Source of the DNA: Chloroflexia bacterium
Lineage (GTDB): Bacteria > Chloroflexota > Chloroflexia > Thermomicrobiales > JALYUS01
Reading direction: 5' to 3'
Length of the DNA: 13,037 nt
NCBI GenBank assembly: GCA_025928215.1
Contig: JAICJW010000084.1
Coordinates: 1 to 13,037 of the forward strand
Program-made: the position numbers and the translations under genes
Part shown: positions 1-7,500 of the stretch, one piece after another
Position numbering within the stretch: the first letter of the stretch is position 1
Layout of the letters: each line of letters begins with the position of its first letter
Notes under the pieces: model-generated
What the model saw: only the letters and a program-made list of their open reading frames with translations
Database searches by the model: none
What the model was told of the DNA's origin: nothing

Positions 1-63
1 GACAAACCCCTGCCCATTGCCAAACGCACCCGCGCCTACCTCCGCGAAATTGGCATCGGATGA
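1..63 (+). CDS. 3' end of an unidentified gene (partial)
   Basis: Frame 1 is open from the first base and ends at TGA 61-63, giving 20 residues that finish RAYLREIGIG. Third codon positions are mostly G or C, as in the clear genes of this window, and a GC-rich hairpin follows the stop at once. These points suggest the genuine tail of a plus-strand gene converging on the aminotransferase at 206-1537. The fragment is too short to assign a family, and I do not recognise it. The sequence left of the window would settle it. Confidence 0.5.
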   Translation, partial: DKPLPIAKRTRAYLREIGIG

Positions 64-65
64 CG

Positions 66-105
66 CCCCACCCCCGCTCCTCCCCCGCAAGCGGGAGAGG
101 GGAGC
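66..105. repeat. GC-rich hairpin repeat, copy A
   Basis: The segment begins with a CACCCCCG core. It contains GCTCCTCCCCCGC (76-88), a two-base AA loop, and GCGGGAGAGGGGAGC (91-105), which fold into an imperfect stem with a small bulge. It starts a few bases after the stop codon at 61-63, so it could act as a 3'-end hairpin for that gene. No T-run follows, so a canonical intrinsic terminator is not supported. The core matches the hairpins at 162-204 and 3563-3608, which suggests one intergenic repeat family. Positions 106-161 hold nothing I can name. Confidence 0.55.
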
Positions 106-161
106 TTGCCGCCTACGAGTTGCCGCGCTCCATAGCATGACGGGGGCATCGCAGAGCGTCA

Positions 162-204
162 CCCCTCCCTCGCATGGCGGGCGGAGGGGCCGGGGGTGGG
201 GGCG
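162..204. repeat. GC-rich hairpin repeat, copy B, 3' of the aminotransferase gene
   Basis: CCCCTCC (162-168) pairs with GGAGGGG (183-189), and an inner CGC/GCG pair closes around ATG. On the minus strand it opens with CACCCCCGGCCCCTCC, close to the arm of the hairpin at 3563-3608. It ends 2 bp past the aminotransferase stop codon (206-208), so on the minus strand it is a plausible mRNA 3'-end or terminator-like hairpin. There is no U tract, so Rho-independent termination remains unproven. Confidence 0.5.
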
Positions 205-205
205 G

Positions 206-1537
206 CTACGCCGTTTCGTGCAGCGCGGCGGCGAAAGCGTCTACGCATGTGTGAATATCGGCGCTGTCCATCGGGGTGGAGACGCAGCCCATCATGCTTG
301 GGGACAGGAAGATGCCGTGGGCAAGCATGGATTGATAGACCGCCGCTGTGCGCGCCTTCTCCGCTGGGGTGAGCGACGTGCTGCGGTAATCTGTCAGGGG
401 GCGATTGTGCAGGTGGAGGTTGAAGACCGAGCCAGCGCCCGTCACCTGGCCCGGCACCCGCGCGCCGTCCATCGCCTCCGCCAACCCCTCGCGTAGCGTC
501 TCACCGAGTGCATTGATGCGATCAAATTCCGCCGGCGTCATCTTCTCCATTGCCGTCAGGCCCGCAACGCTCGTGATCGGGTTCGCGTTGAAGGTGCCTC
601 CATGGGGCACCTTCGGCCCCTGACGCGGATCGAAAACGGCCATGATTTCCGCCGCGCCGCCGACCGCGCCGACCGGGAAGCCACCACCAATGATCTTCGC
701 CATCGTCGTCATGTCCGGCGTGACGCCGACGACGGACTGCATGCCGCCATACGCGACGCGCAGCGTAATGACCTCATCGAAGATCAGCACGATGCCGTAT
801 GCCCGTGTCATTGCGCGGAGCGCGCTGAGGAAGGCGTGCGTCGCGGGGACAGTACCGACGCGCGAGGGCATGGGATCCACCAGCACGGCGGCGAGTTCGT
901 CGTGATGCCGCGTGATGGCGCGCTCGGCGTCCGCGATGTCGTTATAGCGGGCGACGAGCACATTCTCCATCACGCCCTGCGGCGTGCCGAGGGCGGTCGC
1001 GGTGGCGGGAGTCTCGGACTCCTCCCAGCGCGATTCAGGCGTCACCTGGCTAATCTCCGCGAAATCGTAGGAGCCGTGGTAACAGCCCTCAAATTTGAGG
1101 ATTTTCGGGCGACCCGTGAAGGCCCGCGCGCCCTTGATCGCCATCATCACCGCCTCGGTGCCGGAGTTCGTGAAGCGGAGGTGCTCAACGGACGGGATGC
1201 GATCGGCGATCAGTTCGGCGAGCGCCACTTCATGCACCGTCGGCATCGCGTACGACGTGCCGTACTGCAACTGCTCGATCACCGCCGCATTGATGTCCGG
1301 GTCGGCATGGCCGTGGATCAGTGAGGTGTAATTGTTGATGAAATCGAGCCGCGCGTCCCCTTCCATATCCACGATTGTCGCGCCTTTGCCGTACGCGACG
1401 TACGGCGGATGCGGCGACTGATAGACGGTCGTGCGCGTGTTGCCGCCCGGCATCACCCGGCGGGCGCGTTCAGCCAGCGCCGCCGACGCGGACGACATCG
1501 CACGAAAGGCATCCCGCCGCTGATCAATCGCTGCCAT
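206..1537 (-). CDS. class III PLP-dependent aminotransferase / aminomutase, GSAM-like
   Basis: This 443-residue, full-length fold-type I PLP enzyme resembles glutamate-1-semialdehyde 2,1-aminomutase. Visible motifs are PGGNTR (30-35), NSGTEA (124-129, phosphate binding), CYHG (152-155, ring stacking), FDEVIT with D254 (pyridine nitrogen), and AKIIGGGFPVGAVGG with K281 as the Schiff-base lysine. HGGTFNANP follows. ATG at 1537 is chosen because AGGGGG lies about 7 bases upstream. The gene follows two peptide-binding proteins and their permeases on the same strand, not haem genes. I therefore infer an amino acid or amine transaminase or mutase acting on imported substrate rather than HemL. The real substrate cannot be read from sequence. 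A second GSAM-like gene elsewhere in the genome would support a non-haem role. Confidence 0.88.
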   Translation of the reverse strand: MAAIDQRRDAFRAMSSASAALAERARRVMPGGNTRTTVYQSPHPPYVAYGKGATIVDMEGDARLDFINNYTSLIHGHADPDINAAVIEQLQYGTSYAMPTVHEVALAELIADRIPSVEHLRFTNSGTEAVMMAIKGARAFTGRPKILKFEGCYHGSYDFAEISQVTPESRWEESETPATATALGTPQGVMENVLVARYNDIADAERAITRHHDELAAVLVDPMPSRVGTVPATHAFLSALRAMTRAYGIVLIFDEVITLRVAYGGMQSVVGVTPDMTTMAKIIGGGFPVGAVGGAAEIMAVFDPRQGPKVPHGGTFNANPITSVAGLTAMEKMTPAEFDRINALGETLREGLAEAMDGARVPGQVTGAGSVFNLHLHNRPLTDYRSTSLTPAEKARTAAVYQSMLAHGIFLSPSMMGCVSTPMDSADIHTCVDAFAAALHETA

Positions 1538-1578
1538 CCCGTGCCCCCTTCGCTCATTGCTGACAGATCATAGCCAGC

Positions 1579-1607
1579 AGTATACGCGGAAAGCGAAACC
1601 AAATGAA
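1579..1607 (-). promoter_or_regulatory. candidate weak promoter for the aminotransferase
   Basis: On the minus strand, TATACT (complement of 1579-1584) matches the -10 consensus at 5 of 6 positions. It lies 17 bases from TTCATT (complement of 1602-1607), a poor 3-of-6 match to -35. The -35 falls inside the palindromic element at 1595-1736. The site would give the aminotransferase a promoter independent of the importer operon, with a leader of about 35-40 bases. Confidence 0.25.
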
Positions 1608-1736
1608 CCGCAGAGACGCAGAGAACGCTGAGGAATAAGAGAGGGGAATAAAGAGGAAAAGGGATCCGGCCCCTTCATATTCTTCCTCTTTTCCCTCTCT
1701 GCGTTCTCTGCGTCTCTGCGGTTTGTTCCCGGTTTC
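1595..1736. repeat. 142-bp palindromic intergenic element (MITE-like or mRNA hairpin)
   Basis: A perfect 23-bp inverted repeat joins 1606-1628 (starting AACCGCAGAGACGCAGAG) and 1701-1723. Outside it, GAAACC (1595-1600) and GGTTTC (1731-1736) extend the symmetry. Purine-rich AAGAGAGGGG/AAGAGGAAAA on the left mirrors pyrimidine-rich TCTTCCTCTTTTCCCTCTCT on the right, so most of the element can fold back. It ends 1 bp from the stop codon of binding protein 1 (1738-1740) and fills most of the gap to the aminotransferase. I recall very similar CGCAGAGACGCAGAG repeats dispersed in several bacterial phyla. No clear target-site duplication flanks it. It could stabilise or terminate the upstream mRNA. 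Confidence 0.8.
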
Positions 1737-1737
1737 C

Positions 1738-3537
1738 TTACTTGGTGACGGAAATGAACTTGAGGCGCGGGTAGGTGCCGAGGACGGCGGGATGATAGAC
1801 GCCCTGCACCGTCGGCTTGGTGACGAAGAAGGCCTGATTGAAGTTGATCGGGATGCTTGCCCCTTGCTGGACGAGGAGCACTTCGGCATCCTGATACATC
1901 TTCGTGCGCGCCGCCTGATCGGTCGTCCCCTTCGCTTTGGCGATCAGGCTCTCGAACTGATCGTTCTTCCAGTGCGTGTGGTAGAAGTCCGTATCGGCGG
2001 AGAAGAGGAAATTGTGCCAGTTGCTCGGGTCGCCGTAGTCCGATCCCCAGCCGCCGTAGTACGCATTGAACGGCTGCGTCGCCCGGGCACTCCGCCATGC
2101 GACATACGCTTTGGACTCCATCGCGTTCAACTGCACGGTGATGCCGAGGTTCTTCTTCCATTCGTTCTGGATGAATTCGAGGATCGTCTTCGTCACCGAA
2201 TTCGTTGTGTAGACGACGGTGAAATCACTCGGGAAGCCCTGCCCGTTCGGGAAGCCCGCATCCGCCATCAGTTGCTTCGCCTTCTCCACACCACCGGTGA
2301 GCGCCGCTGCCGGGTTGTAGCCGGCGATGTCCGGCGGCAGGATCGTCGCCGCCGGGAGATAGTATTTCTTCAATACGATGTCCGTCAGCGTCGTCCGGTC
2401 GAAGGCGAGCGAGAGCGCGTTCCGCACCCGGACATCGCTCGTCGGCTTGCTCGTCGCGTCAAGTTGAAGCATGTTCGTCTGCGAGAGCGGATAGCCCTTC
2501 AATTCTTTTGAGAGTTTCGGGTCACTCAGCACATGGTCGTAATCGCCCGGCGCCACCTGCGCGCTGTCCAGTTCGTTGTTCTGGTACGCGGGAAGGCTCT
2601 TGGTGAGCGGGTCATCATAGATGGTGAACTCGGCGTGCGTGATCGTTGGCTTCGGCCCCCAATAGTTCGGGTTCGGCTCGAAGACCTGCAACTGATCGTG
2701 CTTCCACTCCTTGAGGACGTACGGGCCGTTACCGACGAGATTCCCCGCTTCCAGCCACTTCGGCCCAAACTTCTCGATGATGTGCTGCGGCGTTGGATAG
2801 CAGGTCCAGGTCGCGGCGAGGAGCGGGAAATAGGGCGCCGGTGAGTTCAGCGTCACCTCGAAGGTGCCATCGTCGAGCGCCTTCGCACCGAGTTGATCGG
2901 GTGGTACCGTCCCCTTGACGACTTCCAGCGCGTTTTTGACGTTCGCCAGCGAGGCCGTGTAGATGGAGGCAGTTTTCGGATCCACCACCCGCCGCCAGGC
3001 GTACTGGAAATCCTTCGCGGTCAGCGGCGTGCCGTCGGACCACTTCATGCCGGGGCGCATCTTGAAGGTCCAGACCGTCGCATCCGCGTTCGTCTGGTAA
3101 CTCTGCGCCATCGCCGGTTCGAGCGTGCCATCTTTCCAACTGACCGTCACCAGACCCTCGAACACCTGCGGTTCGTTGACCGGGTCCTGGCAGTTCGCGG
3201 GGTCAAAATTGATCGGTTCGGGGCCGGCATACCGGAACGTCTGTGTCGCGGCGAGATTCGCGGAACTCGCTGCCGCTGACGGAGCCACCGTCGCCGGGGC
3301 AACGGTGGCGGCGGAGACCGTACCCGTCGTCGCGGGGCTACTTGCGGGCGCCGTCGCCACTCCCAGCGACTGCGGCACTGCCGTCGCGGTCGCCGCCGGT
3401 CCCGCTGCGGTCGGCGCCACTGCGGGTGCGGGTGTGTTCGTCGGCGCGCTCGTTGTGCCCCCGCAGGCGGCGAGCGCGGCAGCCGCCGTCCCCGCCGCCG
3501 AGAGTGTCAGGAACGTGCGCCGGTTCACAGCGTACAT
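1738..3537 (-). CDS. peptide-type ABC transporter substrate-binding lipoprotein 1 (SBP_bac_5)
   Basis: This 599-residue extracellular family-5 solute receptor (DppA/OppA type) delivers ligand to the permeases encoded at 5493-7442. The N-terminus has a Tat-like NRRTFL (5-10), a hydrophobic segment, and lipobox LAAC with C25 as the lipidated cysteine. Residues 28-97 form a low-complexity Thr/Ala/Pro tether. The binding domain then begins at FRYAGPEP. FKMRPGMKWSDGTPLTAKDF, NPNYWGPKP and GFPNGQGFPSDF are typical of the family. ATG at 3537 is chosen because GGGAGGA sits 6-7 bases upstream. An in-frame GTG at 3567 would put the extra residues inside a hairpin. The protein is a close paralogue of the preceding receptor (3612-5438), separated by a 74-bp gap containing a large stem-loop. 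The ligand is unknown. Confidence 0.95.
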   Translation of the reverse strand: MYAVNRRTFLTLSAAGTAAAALAACGGTTSAPTNTPAPAVAPTAAGPAATATAVPQSLGVATAPASSPATTGTVSAATVAPATVAPSAAASSANLAATQTFRYAGPEPINFDPANCQDPVNEPQVFEGLVTVSWKDGTLEPAMAQSYQTNADATVWTFKMRPGMKWSDGTPLTAKDFQYAWRRVVDPKTASIYTASLANVKNALEVVKGTVPPDQLGAKALDDGTFEVTLNSPAPYFPLLAATWTCYPTPQHIIEKFGPKWLEAGNLVGNGPYVLKEWKHDQLQVFEPNPNYWGPKPTITHAEFTIYDDPLTKSLPAYQNNELDSAQVAPGDYDHVLSDPKLSKELKGYPLSQTNMLQLDATSKPTSDVRVRNALSLAFDRTTLTDIVLKKYYLPAATILPPDIAGYNPAAALTGGVEKAKQLMADAGFPNGQGFPSDFTVVYTTNSVTKTILEFIQNEWKKNLGITVQLNAMESKAYVAWRSARATQPFNAYYGGWGSDYGDPSNWHNFLFSADTDFYHTHWKNDQFESLIAKAKGTTDQAARTKMYQDAEVLLVQQGASIPINFNQAFFVTKPTVQGVYHPAVLGTYPRLKFISVTK

Positions 3538-3562
3538 GGTCGTTCCTCCCTGAGTTCTCAAC

Positions 3563-3608
3563 CTCACCCCCGGCCCTCTCCGTCACGCGGAGAGGGGCCG
3601 GGGGTGAG
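3563..3608. repeat. strong intercistronic hairpin between the two binding-protein genes, repeat copy C
   Basis: CTCACCCCCGGCCCTCTCCG (3563-3582) pairs with 3588-3608, which is its exact complement except for one extra G, around a 5-base TCACG loop. It starts 3 bases after the stop codon of binding protein 2 (3612-3614) and ends about a dozen bases before the Shine-Dalgarno of binding protein 1. No U-run follows. Known roles of such stems are 3'-end protection and partial termination, so it may set the ratio of upstream to downstream message. It shares its core with the hairpins at 66-105 and 162-204. Confidence 0.85.
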
Positions 3609-3611
3609 ATT

Positions 3612-5438
3612 CTACTTCGTGAAGTAGGCGTACTTGCCACGCGGCACGCCGCCGAGGATCGCCGGGTGGTAGACGCCCTGCAAGCCCGGCTTGATGACGA
3701 AGAACGATTGCCCGTGATACATCGGCAGGTGTGCCGCGTCCTGCACGAGGATTTGCTCCGCCTGCTGATACTGCTTCGCGCGGGCCTCCTTGTCCGTCAT
3801 CCCCTTCGCCTTGGCGATGATGCTGTCGAACTCATCGTTCTTCCAGTGGGTGTTCCAGAAATCCGTGCCGCTGGCGAAGAGGAAGTTGTGCCAGTTCGCC
3901 GGATCGCCGTAGTCCGACCCCCACAGGCCATAGAGGCCATTGAAGGGTTGCGTCTTGCGCGAGACACGGAAGTCAACGGCAGCCTTCGATTCGCGGCTAT
4001 CGAGTTTGACATCAATGCCGAGGTTCTGCTTCCACTGCGCCTGCAAGTATTCGAGCACGAGCTTGATCGTCGCATTCGCCGCATAGACGATCGTGAAATC
4101 GCTCGGCCAGCCCTGCCCATTCGGGAACCCGGCGTCCGCCATCAGTTGCTTCGCCTTCGCCACGCCACCCGTCAGCGCGGCCTGCGGGTTGTAGCCCGGA
4201 ATGTCCGGTGGCAGGATCGTCGGCGCGTCGAGGTAGTATTTTTGTAGCACGACATCAATCAGCGATTGCCGATCGAAGCCGAGTGCCAGCGCCTGCCGCA
4301 CCTTCACATCGCTCGTCGGCTTGTTCGTCGCGTCCCAATGCAGCATGTAGGTGCTGGAACCGGGGAAGCCCTTCATCTCCTTGGAGAGGGTCGCGTCCTT
4401 GAGGGCGCGGGCGTAATCGGAGGCCTGCACCTGCGCGGTGTCCACTTCGTTGTTCTCGTATGCGGCAAGCCCTTGCGTCAGATAGGTCGCGTCCGGGTAA
4501 ATATGGCACTCGACGCGCGTCACAATTGGCTTCGGTCCCCAGTAGTTCGGGTTGATCTCGAACGCCTGGAGTTGATCGTGCTTCCACTCCACCATCTTGT
4601 ACGGCCCGCTGCCGACGACATTGCTCGCTTCCAGCCACTTATCACCGAACTTCTCGATGACGTGCCGGGGCGTCGCGAAGTACGACCAGGTGGAGGCGAG
4701 GAGCGGGAAGAAGGGAATCGGCGCGACGAGCTGGAACTCGAGTGTGCTGTCATCGAGCGCCTTGACACCCAACTGATCCGGCGGCACTTTCCCCGCCGCG
4801 ACCTCTGTCCCGTTCTTGATATTCTCGGCAGCGGCGGTGTATTTGGAGGCGGTCTTCGGATCGGCGATACGCTTGACCGAGTACTCGAAGTCGTGCGCCG
4901 TCAGTGGCATACCGTCCGACCATTTGAGGCCGGGGCGCATCTTGAATGTCCAGACGGTCGCGTCCGCGTTCGCCTGGTAACTAACCGCGTGCGCCGGTTC
5001 GATCTGATTGTTCGTCCAGTTGACGGTCACCAGCCCCTCAAACATTTGCGGCATGTTGTACGGGCTGGAACCGACCTGCGGATCGAAGGCCGGTGGCTCG
5101 ATGTCCACATAGCGGAAGATTTGCTTGTCCGCCAGATTGGCGGGCATCGTCGGCTGCGGCACCGCCGCGACCGCCGAACTCGCCGGTGCGGTACCCGTCG
5201 TCCCCGCCGCCGCCGAACCGGCAGGCGCCGTGACGCCAAGCGACTGCGGGACGTTGGTCGCCGTCGGCAATGGCCCCGCCGGTGTTGTCGGCTTCGCTGC
5301 CGCTGCCGGTGTATCGGTCGGCGCACTCGTTGTGCCGCCACATGCGGCGAGTGCCGCCGCTGCCGCCCCCGCCGCCGATAGCGCGAGAAATTTGCGCCGC
5401 GTATACGCGTGCGCGGTCAGTTTCGAACCCTTTTCCAC
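3612..5438 (-). CDS. peptide-type ABC transporter substrate-binding lipoprotein 2 (SBP_bac_5)
   Basis: This 608-residue receptor is of the same family as the one at 1738-3537. It starts at GTG (5436-5438), selected because a perfect AGGAGG lies 7 bases upstream. The in-frame ATG at 5477 has no such site and would place extra residues before the export signal. The Tat motif TRRKFLAL (13-20) is followed by an Ala-rich segment and lipobox LAAC with C33. Residues 36-105 form a Thr/Ala/Pro tether, and the binding domain follows. Long blocks match the paralogue nearly residue for residue, for example KWLEA, EWKHDQLQ and NPNYWGPKP, and VPQSLGV is shared inside the tethers. The pair is a tandem duplication that has diverged, probably widening ligand range. 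It lies 54 bp after the DppC-type permease gene, in the same operon. Confidence 0.95.
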   Translation of the reverse strand: MEKGSKLTAHAYTRRKFLALSAAGAAAAALAACGGTTSAPTDTPAAAAKPTTPAGPLPTATNVPQSLGVTAPAGSAAAGTTGTAPASSAVAAVPQPTMPANLADKQIFRYVDIEPPAFDPQVGSSPYNMPQMFEGLVTVNWTNNQIEPAHAVSYQANADATVWTFKMRPGLKWSDGMPLTAHDFEYSVKRIADPKTASKYTAAAENIKNGTEVAAGKVPPDQLGVKALDDSTLEFQLVAPIPFFPLLASTWSYFATPRHVIEKFGDKWLEASNVVGSGPYKMVEWKHDQLQAFEINPNYWGPKPIVTRVECHIYPDATYLTQGLAAYENNEVDTAQVQASDYARALKDATLSKEMKGFPGSSTYMLHWDATNKPTSDVKVRQALALGFDRQSLIDVVLQKYYLDAPTILPPDIPGYNPQAALTGGVAKAKQLMADAGFPNGQGWPSDFTIVYAANATIKLVLEYLQAQWKQNLGIDVKLDSRESKAAVDFRVSRKTQPFNGLYGLWGSDYGDPANWHNFLFASGTDFWNTHWKNDEFDSIIAKAKGMTDKEARAKQYQQAEQILVQDAAHLPMYHGQSFFVIKPGLQGVYHPAILGGVPRGKYAYFTK

Positions 5439-5445
5439 GTCAAAC

Positions 5446-5451
5446 CCTCCT
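5446..5451 (-). promoter_or_regulatory. Shine-Dalgarno AGGAGG that decides the GTG start of binding protein 2
   Basis: The complement of CCTCCT reads AGGAGG, the full anti-16S consensus. It sits exactly 7 bases before GTG 5438-5436. This is the best-placed ribosome binding site for that gene and moves the start 13 codons downstream of the first in-frame ATG. Confidence 0.8.
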
Positions 5452-5492
5452 ATTAACCGCTTCCCCAACGTCCACACGCTGGTGAGACGCCC

Positions 5493-6467
5493 CTATTTCT
5501 TCATCCACGGGTCGAACGCGTCCCGCAGACCATCTCCGATGAAGTTGAACGAGAGCACGGTGAGCGAGAGCACGACCGCCGGTGATATGAGCATGTACGG
5601 ATAGGAGCGCAGGTCCGCGATCCCCTCCGAGATCATCAGCCCCCACGACGGGACGGGCGGGTTGATGCCGAGGCCAATGAAACTGATTCCCGCCTCACCG
5701 AGGATGGCGGCGGGAATGCCCAAGGTCGCGGCGACGATGACAACGGCGAGCGTATTTGGCAAGAGGTGGCGGGTGATGATCCGGCCACCTGACGCGCCGA
5801 TGCACTGCGCCGCCTCGACGAACTCCTTGTGCTTGAGCGAGAGCACCTGCCCGCGGACCAGCCGCGAGACAGTCAACCACGAGAGGAGGCCGAGGCCGAG
5901 GAAGACACCGAGCATGCCACCCGTCGCGGAATCGAAATTCTTCAGCGGCAGCAGCCAGCCGCCATTGACGTGCTGGAATTTCGCCTTGAGGTAGGTCATG
6001 AAGATGATGATGAACAGGAGGCTTGGAATCGCGTAAAAGACATCCACGATCCGCATCGCCAGCGTGTCCACCCAGCCGCCGCGATAGCCGGCGATCAGGC
6101 CAACGGGGACGCCAATGAGGACGATCAGGAGCGGCACAACGAGGCCAACGGCGAGGGAGATACGCGTGCCGTAGATGATCCGGCTGAGGATGTCCCGCCC
6201 AAGGCGATCGGTGCCGAGAAGATGACCGGAGGAGCCGATCCCCTCGGTCGTCGCCCGGATATCTTGCGTCGCGTAGTGGTAGGGCGCGATAAAGGGGGCG
6301 AAGATGGCGGCGAAGATGATGATGCCGATGAAAATCAGCCCGGCCAGCGCGGCCTTGTTGCGGACGAAGCGACGCCACGCATCCTGCGTCAGCGAGACGC
6401 TCTTCGGGGCGATGATCGGTGCGGCCGGTGCCAGTGCGGTTGCCGTCGCGGTCGTGTTCGTTGCCAT
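5493..6467 (-). CDS. ABC transporter permease, DppC/OppC type
   Basis: This 324-residue inner-membrane channel subunit pairs with the DppB-type protein upstream. The N-terminus has an Ala/Thr-rich cytoplasmic tail (1-24), then the first membrane helix (about 41-60). LLGTDRLGRDILSRIIYGTRISL (83-105) is the family hallmark. The EAA loop that docks the ATPase spans about 217-238, with VEAAQCIGASGG and LLPN. About six membrane helices are visible, and the end is DAFDPW. One oddity is an extra stretch of about 25 residues (161-185, KAKFQHVNGGWLL onward) between the helix ending FMTYL and GLGLLSW, longer than in the DppC proteins I know. The start has a GGAG 11 bases upstream. It lies 48 bp downstream of the DppB-type gene. 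Confidence 0.95.
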   Translation of the reverse strand: MATNTTATATALAPAAPIIAPKSVSLTQDAWRRFVRNKAALAGLIFIGIIIFAAIFAPFIAPYHYATQDIRATTEGIGSSGHLLGTDRLGRDILSRIIYGTRISLAVGLVVPLLIVLIGVPVGLIAGYRGGWVDTLAMRIVDVFYAIPSLLFIIIFMTYLKAKFQHVNGGWLLPLKNFDSATGGMLGVFLGLGLLSWLTVSRLVRGQVLSLKHKEFVEAAQCIGASGGRIITRHLLPNTLAVVIVAATLGIPAAILGEAGISFIGLGINPPVPSWGLMISEGIADLRSYPYMLISPAVVLSLTVLSFNFIGDGLRDAFDPWMKK

Positions 6468-6515
6468 TGCTCGCCTAACTCCTGCTCGCTTACTGCTCCG
6501 GTGTCGCGCGCGACG

Positions 6516-7442
6516 CTATTCGTACGCGATACGTGGATCGAGGACGCCATAGAGCAAATCCACGATCAGATTCATGACCGCGATGATCGCCGCGAACATC
6601 AGGACGACCCCCAGCATTACCGGGTAATCGCGCCCGGAGACGCTTTTGACGAAGTACCGGCCAATCCCCGGTACATTGCAGGTCGTCTCGATGAAGAACG
6701 ACCCGGTAATGACATTGGCGAATGAGAGCCCAAGCACCGTCGCCACCGGGATGAGCGCATTCCGCAGCCCGTGCCGGATCATTACCCCGCGCTCATTCAG
6801 CCCCTTCGCACGCGAGGTGCGAATGTAGTCCTGCCGGAGCACATCGAGCAGGCTCGAACGCGTATAGCGGGCGAGGATCGCGGCGGGGCCGAGCGCGAGC
6901 GCGAAGGCGGGGATAAACGTCGTCCGGCTAAAGACGCCGTTCCAGCCGCCCGTCGGAACGAGATGCAGCGTATTGGCGAAAAGCAGAATGAGGAGAGAGG
7001 CGATCACATACGACGGCGCGGAGATGCCAATAATCGCGCCGAGGGTGCAGAAGTAATCCACGGGAGTATTCTGCTTGATCGCGCTGAATGCCCCCGCCGT
7101 GATGCCGAGCGCCGCGGCGAGGATAATGGCGATCATGCCGAGTTGGAGCGAGACGGGAAGGAAGTCGTGAAAGATATCCGCAACCGTGCGGCCACGCTGC
7201 GCGAAGGAGAGGCCGAAGTCGCCATGCAAGGCATTCCAGAGATAGTCGGTGTACTGGCGCCAGAGCGGCTTATTGATCCCGAACTTCTCGTTGAGCGCCT
7301 TGAGGGCATCTCCGGTGATCGGCTTATCGCCGTCATCCCACGGCCCGCCGGGCGTCGCGTGGATGAGCAGGAACGAAATTGTATAGACTGCCAGCAGCGT
7401 TGGCACGAGTAACAGGATACGGCGAATCGCGTACCGACCCAT
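6516..7442 (-). CDS. ABC transporter permease, DppB/OppB type
   Basis: This 308-residue membrane subunit is the first gene of the importer operon. It begins with MGRYAIRRILLLVPTLLAVY, the usual first helix. It carries the DppB/OppB signatures PGGPWD (31-36), FGLSF (76-80), and the EAA loop RTSRAKGLNERG through LRNALIPV (208-233). The late motif VPGIGRYFVKSVSGRDYPV (257-275) and LDPRIAYE close the protein. The start is supported by AAGGA a few bases upstream. With the DppC-type partner it forms the translocation pore for peptides, nickel or related small solutes. No ATPase gene lies in the window, so either the ATPases lie elsewhere or shared ones serve this importer. Confidence 0.95.
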   Translation of the reverse strand: MGRYAIRRILLLVPTLLAVYTISFLLIHATPGGPWDDGDKPITGDALKALNEKFGINKPLWRQYTDYLWNALHGDFGLSFAQRGRTVADIFHDFLPVSLQLGMIAIILAAALGITAGAFSAIKQNTPVDYFCTLGAIIGISAPSYVIASLLILLFANTLHLVPTGGWNGVFSRTTFIPAFALALGPAAILARYTRSSLLDVLRQDYIRTSRAKGLNERGVMIRHGLRNALIPVATVLGLSFANVITGSFFIETTCNVPGIGRYFVKSVSGRDYPVMLGVVLMFAAIIAVMNLIVDLLYGVLDPRIAYE

Positions 7443-7500
7443 CTCTTCCTTATCCCTCTTCTATCGCCATCGGACGTATCCAGATGGATCGCAACATTTC

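Noticed and set aside
64..205. Intrinsic terminators between the two convergent genes
   Set aside because: Hairpins are present but no T-run follows on either strand, so they are reported as repeats with possible 3'-end roles only.
602..1324. 240-codon plus-strand open frame opposite the aminotransferase
   Set aside because: It shows antisense shadow composition (Arg/Asp/His-rich) and no family features, whereas the minus strand has full PLP-enzyme motifs.
1606..1723. CRISPR or direct-repeat array at the CGCAGAGACGCAGAG motif
   Set aside because: There are only two copies and they are inverted, with no spacer periodicity. It is a palindromic element.
3535..3567. Longer N-terminus of binding protein 1 from GTG 3567
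   Set aside because: It would start inside the intercistronic hairpin and add ten residues before the Tat signal. ATG 3537 has a GGGAGGA at ideal distance.
4266..5381. Long plus-strand open frame (371 codons) opposite binding protein 2
   Set aside because: It is Arg/His-rich with no recognisable domain and lies antisense to a clear SBP gene. Such frames arise from high GC3 on the other strand.
5439..5477. ATG 5477 as start of binding protein 2
   Set aside because: There is no good ribosome site there, and the extra 13 residues precede a Tat/lipoprotein signal. AGGAGG 7 bases before GTG 5438 is far better.
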